A stretch of DNA of 64,000 bases, from positions 610,830 through 674,829 of the forward strand of contig JAGTJX010000003.1 of the NCBI GenBank assembly GCA_023657465.1, written 5' to 3'. Made by a program: the position numbers and the translations under genes. Positions 1-9,246 of the stretch are shown in pieces. Each line of letters opens with the position of its first letter. The stretch's first letter is position 1. A model generated the notes under the pieces. That model was not told the DNA's origin. It worked only from the letters and a program-made list of their open reading frames with translations, and did no database searches. This DNA is from Lysobacteraceae bacterium (GTDB lineage Bacteria; Bdellovibrionota; UBA1018; JAGTJX01).

Positions 1-504
1 GACAGGGTCACGAGAGTATCTGTGTCCTCCGGAACGAGTATCTTCACCCCAGAGATCTTCACAAATCAGAAACGCTACTTTTGATCCATCACAATCCCAA
101 AGTTTGGGCTGGCTACCTGACTCGAAGTATCTCGACTCATCAAAGACATCATAAGTCGGAAGGAGGATCTTGGACTGAGTATAAACAATCTTGCCATCGT
201 CGATCACGCTGAGAGAATTCATGAGTTTCTGAGCATGAGAGCCAGGTGAGAGATGTCCCACAATGAGTGCACACTTCTTCCCACGAGTCGAATCCACGAG
301 CGACTGAAGCTCAAGATCCGAGCGAGCGAGAATATCAGGGCGATCGAGCAGATCTAAAGCGGGATATCCTAAGAGAGAGAGTTCAGGAGTGACACAAACT
401 CGTGCACCCTGCTGGATAGCCTCTTCTAGCGCACTCAAGATTCTTTCGCGATTTCCTTTAAGGTCACCAACAACGAGATCTAATTGTGCGAGAGCAATTT
501 TCAT
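1..504 (-). CDS. nadE: NAD+ synthetase, glutaminase (nitrilase) domain, 3' end outside window
   Basis: The 168 visible residues begin MKIALAQLDLVVGD and form the N-terminal nitrilase-fold amidase domain of glutamine-dependent NAD+ synthetase. That domain releases ammonia from glutamine for amidation of deamido-NAD. The Glu-Lys-Cys triad is visible as E41 (TPELSLLGYP), K112 (SKILLPTYDVFDE) and C148 (LICEDLW). The synthetase domain should lie beyond position 1 and cannot be checked. The ATG at 504-502 is four bases from the ndk stop, so the two are probably cotranscribed. Another carbon-nitrogen hydrolase is possible, but DVFDESRYF is typical of NadE. nadA lies at 57 kb. Confidence 0.85.
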   Translation of the reverse strand, partial: MKIALAQLDLVVGDLKGNRERILSALEEAIQQGARVCVTPELSLLGYPALDLLDRPDILARSDLELQSLVDSTRGKKCALIVGHLSPGSHAQKLMNSLSVIDDGKIVYTQSKILLPTYDVFDESRYFESGSQPKLWDCDGSKVAFLICEDLWGEDTRSGGHRYSRDPV

Positions 505-508
505 TTAA

Positions 509-937
509 TTAGAAACGCTTTTGTAACTCCGCTTTGTCGAAGAAGTAAGCGATCTCTCTTTGAGCAGATTGTGGAGAATCTGATCCGTGAACTGCGTTAG
601 CTTCGATAGAATCAGCGAAGTCTTTACGGATAGTTCCAGGAGCTGCGTTTGCAGGATTTGTTGCACCCATGATTTCACGATTGAGCATCACTGCTCCTTC
701 GCCTTCGAGAACCATGAGGAGTACTGGACCAGAGGTCATGAATGAAACGAGAGATCCGAAGAACGGACGCTCTTTGTGTTCAATGTAGAACCCTTCTGCT
801 TTCTCGCGAGAGAGTTTTGTGAATTTTGCAGCAGCGATTCTCAAGCCCTTTTGTTCAAAGCGCGTGATGACTTCGCCAATAACGTTTTTAGAAACTGCGT
901 TTGGTTTAATGATCGAGAATGTTTGTTCGTTTGCCAT
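509..937 (-). CDS. ndk: Nucleoside diphosphate kinase
   Basis: This 142-residue protein is the normal size for bacterial Ndk, which moves the gamma phosphate from ATP to other NDPs through a phosphohistidine. The N-terminus ([10 protein letters not shown]) and the NAVHGSDS active-site motif with His117 are intact. It ends in TAA, which shows that TAA works as an ordinary stop in this genome. It is the first gene of a short leftward unit with nadE. Confidence 0.97.
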   Translation of the reverse strand: MANEQTFSIIKPNAVSKNVIGEVITRFEQKGLRIAAAKFTKLSREKAEGFYIEHKERPFFGSLVSFMTSGPVLLMVLEGEGAVMLNREIMGATNPANAAPGTIRKDFADSIEANAVHGSDSPQSAQREIAYFFDKAELQKRF

Positions 938-968
938 GAGGGATAATTAAGGGTTTAAAGTCATAGTG

Positions 969-1226
969 TCAATAGGCAGCAGAGGCAGCTTCATCGAACC
1001 GCTCTATGAACGAGATGAAATCCTGCTGAAGCGCATGGCCATACTCCACAGTCTCAAGGTTGAGCTCCACGATATTACGGCCTGAGTCAGTTTTAGCCTG
1101 GTCATGCGCAATGGCTAGCTTGTTGAAGAACTCTAAGTCCTTGTTCATTTTGGAAGGGTCGATCCTGATCTTAGGTGATTCTTGAGAGATTGCAAGTGAG
1201 GCTAGGCCTTGGATCCATCTCGCCAT
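969..1226 (-). CDS. Small hypothetical protein
   Basis: An 85-residue soluble protein starting MARWIQGLAS, rich in charged residues and probably helical (LNLETVEYGHALQQDFISFIERF). I do not recognise the family. It starts three bases after the stop of the leftward membrane-protein gene upstream, so it is probably the last gene of that unit. There is no signal peptide or membrane segment. Confidence 0.55.
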   Translation of the reverse strand: MARWIQGLASLAISQESPKIRIDPSKMNKDLEFFNKLAIAHDQAKTDSGRNIVELNLETVEYGHALQQDFISFIERFDEAASAAY

Positions 1227-1229
1227 TGT

Positions 1230-2240
1230 CTAGAGAATATGCCCATCGCTCTCAGCTGCTGTAGGTCCTACGAGCGCCCAACGGAGCGAGAAGTACAGAC
1301 TCACCATGCCGACAGTGATCAAGCTGGTTTTTCCTGTCTTGAAGACCAAGAACTTAACAAACATAGACTTGGGCACTGCCTGCCCGGGCTTGAGGCCCTT
1401 CCAGAAAAACTCTGCCCACTTCATCTGGGAAGTCAGAGACTTCAGTGCCTTCTTATCGTCCTTAGCAGCAGCAATATTCTGCTCGAGATCTGACAAGTAC
1501 TTCACTCGGTCTACGCTGACATCAGAAAACGTTTTGAGCTGCGTGGTGTTGGGAAACAGATCAAACAGATAAGGAGTGATGAACGTTACGCCGATATATT
1601 GGCTCATAAATGGCCACAAAAAAGCATAGGCCACAGTCGCATACGCGAAGATCATTTTCTCAGGAGAATCAGCAACAGCATAAGTCGCTCCACCCGTAAT
1701 CGTCCCGTAAGTCGCTGCTGAGTACCAATAATTCCAAAAAAGTTTTTCTTTCTTAGAAAGGTCTGGATCAATCGATACTCCATTTCTGAAGATCGCTGCG
1801 ATATTATATGAAAATTACGCTTCACTGAAGTTTGAAATGGTGTCTGAGGTGAACCAATCCTTGAAAACAGAAACATCGAGAAACTTTCCATCCTTATAGT
1901 AACTCGTTATTTGATTAGTGAACCATTTGAGAGACTTAGAAACCCAAGCGGAGATCGGAGTATTCACAATTCCGATGAGTGGCTGCTCAACGAAAACGAA
2001 GAATCGTTTCGCTTTTCCAATCTTTTCACCTAATGTGAGCTTGCCTTCTTTGATGTTGCGAGAGCAGTGCTGACCATCAGGCTCCGAACCAGTGGTTGCA
2101 GCTCGTGCCGAAAGAGAAGCTGCTTGGATTCCAAAAGTGATGATCAGAGCGGGTAGCAAAATGTGACGTATTCGCATGCTCCAAATAGAGTAAAGGAGAG
2201 CAAAACTCATCACAAACAGTATTCCTGAGTGCGTCATCAC
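1230..2240 (-). pseudogene. Membrane/secreted protein gene interrupted by an in-frame TAA
   Basis: Two open segments (1818-2240 and 1230-1814) are in the same frame and separated only by TAA at 1815-1817 (SEA-stop-FSYN). Coding-like sequence continues straight through the stop (FSYNIAAIFRNGV, then LFWNYWYSAATYG), so this is one gene with a nonsense codon. The N-terminus has a signal-like hydrophobic stretch (HILLPALIITFGIQAASLSA). The C-terminal half has hydrophobic segments around FAYATVAYAFLWPF and TVGMVSLYFSLRWAL. The start could be the first ATG or an internal Met such as MRIRHILLP. I do not recognise the family. Readthrough or sequence error cannot be excluded. Confidence 0.6.
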
Positions 2241-2323
2241 TATGTTGATCTCTTCATATTGACTGCATAAAACACGACTGATAGCTCATGGCGTTCGTTC
2301 AATTTATTTATACAAGGGTATTT

Positions 2324-3403
2324 ATGAAATCTAAAGTCATGTCGTCTTCTCTACTCATCAGCGCTGTGATTGTATCCGGCTGTGGTCTCATCAAAAACAT
2401 GGATGAAATGCACGACGCCACCATGGAAATGAATGATGGCACCAAGGCGATGGGTAAAGACGTTAAAGCGACGAAAGAAACCTCAATGAGCATGTTCATG
2501 GAAATGAGAAAAGATTCTGCTTCAAAAGACAGGAGAGAAGTCCTCAACGATCTCGAGACGACTGACGAAATCGAAGCAAAGCTTTCTCAAGCAAAAACTT
2601 ACGTCGACTCCATGGAATATCAACATTGGGATCCTGCCATTGAATCTCTGGAAAAACGTGAAGACATCATGGCTGAAGGCATGAGGCAGTTCTATTATGA
2701 TATTTCTGAGTTCATCAAAGACCGAGATCAAGTCAGTCCGATTAAAACAAAAAACAACATGGAGAATCTCTATGCATTCTCAGCAGCACTCAGTCACGTG
2801 AGTGATTCACAAAAACACATGGTCGGAGGCTCCGAAACTTCCCTCTTGAGTCCGCTCGACATCATGATCTCTGCTCTCACAAAGCAAGCTCAGATCAATG
2901 TGGGCACGCTGAAGAGCGACTCTCTCACTTTTGCAGAGAAAGAAGTCGTGAAAAAAGCAGAAGATACAATCTATCTCATTCGTCTCCGCCATAACTTCCT
3001 CATGGCGTACACCTATGCACTCACTGCTCAATCATCGAATGGTAATCTCCCCACTACTTTCCAAAAACTAAAAGTACTGATGAAGACTAAGCTCTCTAAG
3101 AAATATCAATGGACTCCGAATTTCGCTTCACGTAATCCTGAGCAAATTAACTTTGCAACTGACGTGGCTCAGAACTCAATCAATGCTGGAAGCTTCTTAA
3201 GATCTATCGGCTACGACCCACTCACAAATAAGACTATTGAGAAGATTCAAGCGCGAGCTGATTTTTCAGCTTTCGACTTAATGAGAATGAGTGATGATGG
3301 TCAATCCGAGAAAGCACTATCAATTGCTAAGTTCACTGCGATACATTCACAACTCGTAATCAACAAAGAATTCCTTGCCAAAGATAAGAAGAAGAGGAAA
3401 TAG
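2324..3403 (+). CDS. Predicted lipoprotein, helical, unknown function
   Basis: I place the start at ATG 2324, preceded by an AAGGG ribosome site; an ATG at 2288 would add twelve residues before the signal peptide. The signal peptide ends in a lipobox (AVIVSGC), so the mature protein is probably lipid-anchored. The first mature region is Met/Asp/Lys-rich and looks coiled-coil (MDEMHDATMEMNDG). The remainder is mostly helical with no motif I recognise. The Lys-rich C-terminus (KDKKKRK) ends three bases before the M64-type gene, so the two form a unit. Confidence 0.75.
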   Translation: MKSKVMSSSLLISAVIVSGCGLIKNMDEMHDATMEMNDGTKAMGKDVKATKETSMSMFMEMRKDSASKDRREVLNDLETTDEIEAKLSQAKTYVDSMEYQHWDPAIESLEKREDIMAEGMRQFYYDISEFIKDRDQVSPIKTKNNMENLYAFSAALSHVSDSQKHMVGGSETSLLSPLDIMISALTKQAQINVGTLKSDSLTFAEKEVVKKAEDTIYLIRLRHNFLMAYTYALTAQSSNGNLPTTFQKLKVLMKTKLSKKYQWTPNFASRNPEQINFATDVAQNSINAGSFLRSIGYDPLTNKTIEKIQARADFSAFDLMRMSDDGQSEKALSIAKFTAIHSQLVINKEFLAKDKKKRK

Positions 3404-3406
3404 TTC

Positions 3407-4783
3407 ATGAACAAGTACGCTTTAGCACTGAGTTTACTACCCTCTCTATCGATCCATGCTGATGAGCTCTTCTATAGAGTAAAAGAAAAAGTTGATGGTG
3501 ACAAAATCACTGTGATCTCGGTTGATCCGATTCAACGCAAGAAGATGCCAGCAAAAGTCACCATCAGAGCTCTTCCGATGTACCTCGTCGAAGGTACTGA
3601 CGTAAACACTTCATCGTTCAAATACAACGAACGCTTCATATACGCGCACGAGTTACTTCCAGTACACAAGAGCTTCATCAAACAATACGGTGTCGCTAGC
3701 AAAACCAAGCTCGTAGAAATTCCAGGAGCTGAAGTACGAACTCTCGTGTAGCAAGGTCCTCCTGCTAACCGAATCAATCTCACTATGGTGAACGATCGTT
3801 ACACTTCCTCACAAATGGAAGCCTTCTTCAAAGACGCTCAGCGCTTGACTGATGATCTTTTCCAAACTCCTACATTCAAAAGCTATCTCGCTCTCTTCAA
3901 TGTCTATGCGGTTTTCGTTCCATCAAAGGAATCTGGAATCACTGACTTGACAAAGAAGAACACCACACTAGGACTCTACCGTAGCCCTGCAGGTTCTAAG
4001 CGTGCGATCATGCCAGCCGATACTTCCTTCATTGAGAGCGTGCTGAAACTTGCTCCTGCGACTGGCTATCCCATCCTCATTGCAAACGATAACTTCTACG
4101 GAGGACTGGGTGGCCGTTACGCGATCACTGCTCGTTCTGTACGCAGTGGAGCAATCGTACTCCGTCACGAACTCGGACATAAATTCGGTAACATCGGCGA
4201 AGAATACGACGGTGGCCAAGTCTATCAAGGTGCTAACTCCTCTGATGATCCGAAGTCCGACTGGAGTGAGTGGTTCACTCATTGCGCAAGAAAGTACGAA
4301 GCCAAGTTCCTCACAGGCGACTACTTCTGGCAGAATTTACGTGATGGTGCCTACACCGATACTTTTTACATCCCAGCTACACGCAACGGCCGAGGTTTCA
4401 CGTTTGAACTCTGGATCAGCACTGTAGGCTGGCAGACACCAAGTGACGTGACAATTGAACTCGATGGAGCAAAAGTTACTTTCGACGGTGAATTCACATT
4501 CTTAGCGCGAGTGAAGCTCTTCGACTCTGTGACTGTTGGAGAAAATAAGCGCAATGAGAAAATGGTAAAGCTCTCTGCTTTGAGCTTGGATGACCTAGCC
4601 GTGAACTGGTACAAGATTGAATCCGATGGTACCGAAACAGAACTCAGTCAGTACCGCGATCTACTCAACTGGAAAATCCCAGAAGGACTTAAAGGTAAAT
4701 TCCGTGTACGCGCATCATTCGAAACGGACGAAGTGAGAGCATACACCAAGGATTTCAAAGCGAAATATGACTTCACGAACTGA
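3407..4783 (+). pseudogene. M64 (IgA peptidase-like) secreted metallopeptidase gene, interrupted by TAG
   Basis: The open segments 3407-3748 and 3752-4783 share a frame and are split by TAG at 3749-3751. The signal peptide (MNKYALALSLLPSLSIHADE) and N-terminal domain lie before the stop. The peptidase domain lies after it: GPPANRINLTMV, the FNVYAVFVPSKESG signature, and the zinc motif HELGHKFGNIGEEYDGG. A beta-rich C-terminal domain follows. The family's conserved entry to the catalytic domain runs straight across the stop, so this is a nonsense codon and not two genes. The next ATG after the stop (3785) would give a product without export signal. It overlaps the next gene by 17 bases. Confidence 0.8.
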
Positions 4784-5615
4784 ACCGAAAGGTGAGTCCA
4801 AAGAAAAGTCTGAAATCAGAGAAGGACAATCCGTAGAGCTTCTGAAGGCACTTCACATCCTCACACGCGATGGGACGATGAACAGCGATTCACGCCGTAA
4901 GCTCAAGCAAGTGTATCACTTGGTAAGCTTCATAGAGCCTATCCTTAAGGAACTCTTGAAACGCGAGCAACCTGTGAACATCGTCGATGTCGGTGCAGGC
5001 AAGTCTTACTTGGGATTCATTCTCTATGATTTGTTCCTGAAGGATGCTACCAATGTGAAAATTTGGGCGATTGAAACGAGACATGATCTCGTAGAGAAGT
5101 CTGAGAAGCTAGCTTCTCAGTTTAAGTTCGACCGCATGAAGTTCATCAATGAGAAGATCTCTGACAGTAATAGTAAGAGCGAACTCCCTAAGAAGCTTGA
5201 TCTCGTTTTGGCTCTCCATGCCTGCGATACAGCAACTGATGATGCCATTGATTTTGGTTTGAGCTCGCGAGCGGAGCACATCGTGCTTGTGCCTTGCTGC
5301 CAAGCTGAGATGGCTGAGAAACTCAAAGCCCTTCCCTCAACTCACGCGATACGAGAACTCTGGGCACATCCTCACCATAGAAGAGAGTTTGGCAGTCATC
5401 TCACGAACGTATTACGAGGACTGAAACTTGAATCCTCTGGCTACAAGGTGCGAGTAACTGAACTCGTGGGCTGGGAGCACTCTATGAAGAATGAACTCAT
5501 TGTGGCGTCAGAGCTTGATAACAAGAGCTATGTGACTGAGGCTCGTAAGAGGTGGAAGTCCATGAGCGAGCAGATTCCCGTCAACACCCGCACTAGTTTT
5601 ACAACTAAAGATTAG
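4767..5615 (+). CDS. SAM-dependent methyltransferase (Methyltransf_32-like)
   Basis: A 282-residue protein with a Rossmann methyltransferase core. The SAM-binding loop is IVDVGAGKSYLG near residue 75, an acidic residue follows in WAIETRHDLV, and LALHACDTATDDAI plus VLVPCCQAEM are typical of the Methyltransf_32 group. The substrate is unknown; RNA or protein is possible. The ATG lies inside the end of the peptidase gene, so translation may be coupled. It ends in TAG with no sign of decay, just before a long palindrome. Confidence 0.75.
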   Translation: MTSRTEPKGESKEKSEIREGQSVELLKALHILTRDGTMNSDSRRKLKQVYHLVSFIEPILKELLKREQPVNIVDVGAGKSYLGFILYDLFLKDATNVKIWAIETRHDLVEKSEKLASQFKFDRMKFINEKISDSNSKSELPKKLDLVLALHACDTATDDAIDFGLSSRAEHIVLVPCCQAEMAEKLKALPSTHAIRELWAHPHHRREFGSHLTNVLRGLKLESSGYKVRVTELVGWEHSMKNELIVASELDNKSYVTEARKRWKSMSEQIPVNTRTSFTTKD

Positions 5616-5626
5616 TACTCAACTCT

Positions 5627-5709
5627 CCCTTATAAGATTGTGGCATGAATGTGGCATTGCCTAGCTCCAGGTTTTCGCGTACCACATTCATGCCACAATC
5701 TTATAAGGG
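5627..5709. repeat. 28-bp perfect inverted repeat between convergent genes
   Basis: Left arm 5627-5654 (CCCTTATAAGATTGTGGCAT and eight more bases) is the exact reverse complement of right arm 5682-5709, with a 27-base spacer. The flanks also pair partly (AACTCT on the left, AGAGTT on the right). It sits between the ends of two convergent genes, so it may act as a bidirectional terminator. The perfect 28-bp stem is long for that, and a palindromic mobile repeat is an alternative. Confidence 0.9.
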
Positions 5710-5735
5710 CGTGAGAGAGTTATATTTAACAGGGC

Positions 5736-6611
5736 TTATTCATTCAAATTAATTTTTTGATAGAGAACAGGAGTCACCCACTTCGTCGTGGGAGACTTCT
5801 CTTTTAGCATTCGCTCGAGCTTGTCTAATCCAGCTCCTGGGAGCCACTGCTTTTCCAACCACTCAGACTTTAAGAAGAACACATCGAAGTGAATCGGCAC
5901 TACTCGTTTAGCCTTTACCACTAAAATACTGTTATCTACCCAATCTTCTACGCTTCTACGATTCGCTATTCCTGCAAAATAAGTATCCACACGCCCTGAA
6001 TACTTCTTATTTGCTGGATGGAATCTCCCGCCTTGGTCAAAAAGAATATTACCCAGGAGATGCTCGATGAAATAATTCCAGGTCTCCCCTTCTCGGTACT
6101 GATAAAACTTAAAATCAAATCCTGGGGCAATCTCTCCAGGAAGGAAATGAAAGAGCGATGCAATCGGAGCGTGGCCTCTTCTAATTGGGGTGATTTTGAA
6201 CTTGCCGATCTGTACGGGTTTCTCTGGAGTGAGCTCGATATACTTAGGTGCGGGAGAATACGCCTCGGTGATTCGCTTCACAGATACTCCACCATAAATC
6301 GGAGCACGCATCATCAGAGCGACTTCTGCTCCATCTACTGCGTGATCGAAGTGAGTGTGGGACATGAATACTCCGCTAACTCTCTCGATTTCGGCTTTCC
6401 TCAACATCGTTGAAACTCTAACGACATCACTCTTCAACTCCGTTCCAAAGAGCCAATGGGAGAGTGATGGCTTAGTCGGGACAGGGTCGAAGATGAGCGT
6501 ATCCTTGCCATCAGTGATTGCTACGCCTGCTACTCCAAGCCATTTAGCGGAGAGTGAGTCCTTAGCAAAAACAATAGGTTGTATGATTAAGTTCAAGAGA
6601 AGCATGATCAT
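5736..6611 (-). CDS. MBL-fold metal-dependent hydrolase, exported
   Basis: The protein carries the metallo-beta-lactamase metal motif SHTHFDH, then DPVPTKP upstream and RRGHAP and PIHFD later, as in UlaG/RomA-type MBL hydrolases. I choose the start at 6611 (MIMLLLNLIIQPIVFAKDS), which gives a plausible signal peptide and avoids overlap with the divergent gene at 6663. An upstream ATG at 6686 is possible. The substrate is unknown. Confidence 0.8.
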   Translation of the reverse strand: MIMLLLNLIIQPIVFAKDSLSAKWLGVAGVAITDGKDTLIFDPVPTKPSLSHWLFGTELKSDVVRVSTMLRKAEIERVSGVFMSHTHFDHAVDGAEVALMMRAPIYGGVSVKRITEAYSPAPKYIELTPEKPVQIGKFKITPIRRGHAPIASLFHFLPGEIAPGFDFKFYQYREGETWNYFIEHLLGNILFDQGGRFHPANKKYSGRVDTYFAGIANRRSVEDWVDNSILVVKAKRVVPIHFDVFFLKSEWLEKQWLPGAGLDKLERMLKEKSPTTKWVTPVLYQKINLNE

Positions 6612-6662
6612 ATTCAATAGAGATATTGTAAGGCAATTAGTGTAAACACGGTAGCGCAAATC

Positions 6663-7565
6663 ATGAACGCTCAAAAACGATTTCAAAAAGTGAATATTGA
6701 GATCTCAAACATCTGCAATCTCCAATGCAGCTTCTGTCCTCCTGTTGAGCGCTCGAAGAAGTTGATGGATATCAATTTGTTCGAAAAGATCATCTCTGAA
6801 GTTGCTCCGCTCACTGATCAAGTAGCGCTTCACCTCATGGGCGATCCACTCGTGCATCCCAAGCTTCAGCAGTTCTTAGATATCTGTAGTTTGCGTACAG
6901 TACCCGTGTTCCTCGTCACTAATGGCGTACTCATGCGCGATCACCAGTCCGATCTTCTTCTCCACTCCACCATCCGGCAAGTGAACTTCTCACTTCATAG
7001 TTTCTTCGATAATCATCCTGATGCTGATCCAACGACGTACCTCGAGCAGATCTTCCGATTCACAGAGACTGCAATAGTGAAGCGCCCTGATCTCTACATC
7101 AATTACCGTTTATGGAATCTTGATTCTCCTCAAGGTACGGGAGCCAAGAATCGCGAGATGCTTAAGCGAATTGAAGAGCGCTTCGACTTCACACCTAATC
7201 CTTCATCCGATGTCAGAGTCCAGAAGAGCAAACGAATTAAAAACAGACTCTATCTCCACCTTGACACCGAATTCACTTGGCCTGCGATGAGCTTGCCTCA
7301 ACTTGGCGTACAAGGCACTTGCTTAGGACTCACGTCGCACTTCGGAATTCTAGCGGATGGAACTGTAGTCCCCTGCTGTTTGGACAAAGAAGGCGATATT
7401 CCACTTGGGCGAATCGGTGACCAGTCCATTGTCGAAATTCTAGTCTCCGAGCGTGTTCAAAATATTCTGCGCGGATTCAAATCACGAAAACTTGTCGAAG
7501 ATCTCTGCAAGCGCTGTCAGTACATTGAGCGGTTTGAGCAGAAGACCATGAATCAAGTCCTATAG
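6663..7565 (+). CDS. Radical SAM/SPASM domain protein
   Basis: A 300-residue protein with the radical SAM cluster motif CNLQCSFC near residue 18, binding a 4Fe-4S cluster and SAM. A C-terminal SPASM-like region has further cysteines (GTCLGL, VVPCCLDKEG, LCKRCQY) for auxiliary clusters. LMGDPLVHPKL and FLVTNGVLM match the SAM-binding core. Relatives modify peptides or other substrates; nothing nearby identifies the target. The gene ends in TAG, running 13 bases into the convergent argJ. Confidence 0.85.
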   Translation: MNAQKRFQKVNIEISNICNLQCSFCPPVERSKKLMDINLFEKIISEVAPLTDQVALHLMGDPLVHPKLQQFLDICSLRTVPVFLVTNGVLMRDHQSDLLLHSTIRQVNFSLHSFFDNHPDADPTTYLEQIFRFTETAIVKRPDLYINYRLWNLDSPQGTGAKNREMLKRIEERFDFTPNPSSDVRVQKSKRIKNRLYLHLDTEFTWPAMSLPQLGVQGTCLGLTSHFGILADGTVVPCCLDKEGDIPLGRIGDQSIVEILVSERVQNILRGFKSRKLVEDLCKRCQYIERFEQKTMNQVL

Positions 7566-8737
7566 TGAGCATTGATGCTCACGTATTCGTGAGTGAGATC
7601 ACAAGTCCAGACTTCAGATTGTCCTGAGCCATGACCCACATTGAGTTCAACGGTAAGATCAGGAGCTTCTAGAATCTTCAGCGCTTCTTCTTCTGAGAAT
7701 GCGAGAGGCTGGCCAGCTTCTACTAATTTTAAATTTCCAAACTTAAGTTGAGCGAGTGACGGATCAAACGTCACGCCACTACGACCTGCAGCTGCAAGCA
7801 CCCTACCCCAGTTTGCGTCTTTGCCATAAATCGCAGTCTTAAAGAGAAGCGAGGTCGCAATCGTTTTTGCGATCTGAGTTGCTTCACTATCAGTCTTCGT
7901 TCCAGAAACTCGGAGGGTGATGAGCTTCGTTGCACCTTCGCCATCTCTGAGAATCTGCTTGGAAAGATCAGTACACACTTCGAGGAGCGCTTCCGAGAAC
8001 TTCGCAGCGTCGGGAGTGATCCCGCTTGCGCCACTTGCGAGTACTGCGAAGGTATCATTGGTCGAAGTATCTCCGTCGACCGTGATACGATTGTAGGACT
8101 TGTCCGCGACTTCACGAGTGATCTTCTTCAATACTTCTGGCTCAAACACTGCATCGGTAGTCACAATGCAAATCAAAGTCGCCATATTGGGATGAATCAT
8201 CCCTACACCTTTAGCCATTCCACCGATCCTGACTTCGCCTTGGGAAGTCTCAATCACGGCTTGGGCTTTCTTAGGCTTCGTATCTGTAGTCATGATTCCA
8301 AGAGCAGCGTTCGCCCCGCCATCTGTTGAGAGTGACTTCTTCAACTCCTTGATTCCAGCAGAGACTTTCTTCATCGGAAGTTGCTGACCAATCACACCTG
8401 TGGACATGACCAGCACTTCTTCTGGTTTGCAGCCCACTGCCTGAGCAGTTTCTTGCGCCATTGTAAGAGCATTCTTATAACCTTCTTCGCCAGTCACAGC
8501 GTTTGCACATCCACTGTTCACGATCACAGCTCGGATTTTGTTATGGGACTTTTCTAAGTTTGCCTTACTCACGACAACAGGTGCTGCGTGAACGAGATTC
8601 TGAGTGAAGACCGCGCCAGCTGGAATTGCGTTTTCAGCTGTGATCAGAGTCATATCAAGGAGTCCCACCTTCTTCTTGATCCCTGCAATGACTCCTGCTG
8701 CTTGAAAGCCTTTAGGGAAAGTAACGCCTACGCTCAT
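7553..8737 (-). CDS. argJ: Glutamate N-acetyltransferase / amino-acid acetyltransferase ArgJ
   Basis: A 394-residue ArgJ, which transfers acetyl from N-acetylornithine to glutamate and so recycles the acetyl group in arginine synthesis. The autoproteolysis site is intact (MIHPNMATL, nucleophile Thr187), so the precursor should split into alpha and beta chains. VNSGCANA and KDANWGR are also conserved. It is the last gene of the leftward arg operon and overlaps the GNAT gene by four bases. Confidence 0.96.
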   Translation of the reverse strand: MSVGVTFPKGFQAAGVIAGIKKKVGLLDMTLITAENAIPAGAVFTQNLVHAAPVVVSKANLEKSHNKIRAVIVNSGCANAVTGEEGYKNALTMAQETAQAVGCKPEEVLVMSTGVIGQQLPMKKVSAGIKELKKSLSTDGGANAALGIMTTDTKPKKAQAVIETSQGEVRIGGMAKGVGMIHPNMATLICIVTTDAVFEPEVLKKITREVADKSYNRITVDGDTSTNDTFAVLASGASGITPDAAKFSEALLEVCTDLSKQILRDGEGATKLITLRVSGTKTDSEATQIAKTIATSLLFKTAIYGKDANWGRVLAAAGRSGVTFDPSLAQLKFGNLKLVEAGQPLAFSEEEALKILEAPDLTVELNVGHGSGQSEVWTCDLTHEYVSINAHYRT

Positions 8738-9246
8738 TTAATTGCCCTCAATAATGTTTTAGATACTGCGACTTCAAGGCAGTTAGTCTGAAATGAACAG
8801 TTCAAACAATCTCCAACGATCTTCTCTGGGAATCTGAGCTTAGGCACGACATGAAATCCTGACTTCTTAAAAAACTCAGGTGTCACAGTGAGTGCAAATA
8901 GCGTTTTAATTTTGAGTTGCTTGGCTCTTGTGCTTAATTCTTTCAGTAGCTGTTTACCAATTCCGTACCCTTGTAATCCTGGCTTCACGGCAAGAGATCT
9001 CACTTCTGCGCGATCTCTACTCCAGATCTTCAGTGATACGCAACCTACTATTACCTCATCCATCTTCAACAGAATGAAACTGTGTAAATCAGTAAGGATC
9101 GATTCCTCTGAGCGAGGGAGGAGTACTCGTGGAGATTTGCTGTTTACTGAGAACTGCGAGATCAATCCTTGAATCGCATCGACGTCTTCTACTGTAGGAA
9201 AACTGATTACTGGTAATGATTTAAGTTCTAAATTTTTTTTAAGCAC
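8734..9246 (-). CDS. argA: GNAT acetyltransferase, probable short-form N-acetylglutamate synthase
   Basis: This 170-residue GNAT protein has the acetyl-CoA loop GLQGYGIGKQLL, preceded by AEVRSLAVKP. It ends with the Cys-containing tail DCLNCSFQTNC and EVAV that I associate with short ArgA-type proteins (compare PRSEESI near the N-terminus). It sits between argD and argJ with overlaps on both sides, which supports a role in making N-acetylglutamate. An ArgJ able to use acetyl-CoA would make it partly redundant. The exact substrate is inferred. Confidence 0.75.
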   Translation of the reverse strand: MLKKNLELKSLPVISFPTVEDVDAIQGLISQFSVNSKSPRVLLPRSEESILTDLHSFILLKMDEVIVGCVSLKIWSRDRAEVRSLAVKPGLQGYGIGKQLLKELSTRAKQLKIKTLFALTVTPEFFKKSGFHVVPKLRFPEKIVGDCLNCSFQTNCLEVAVSKTLLRAIK

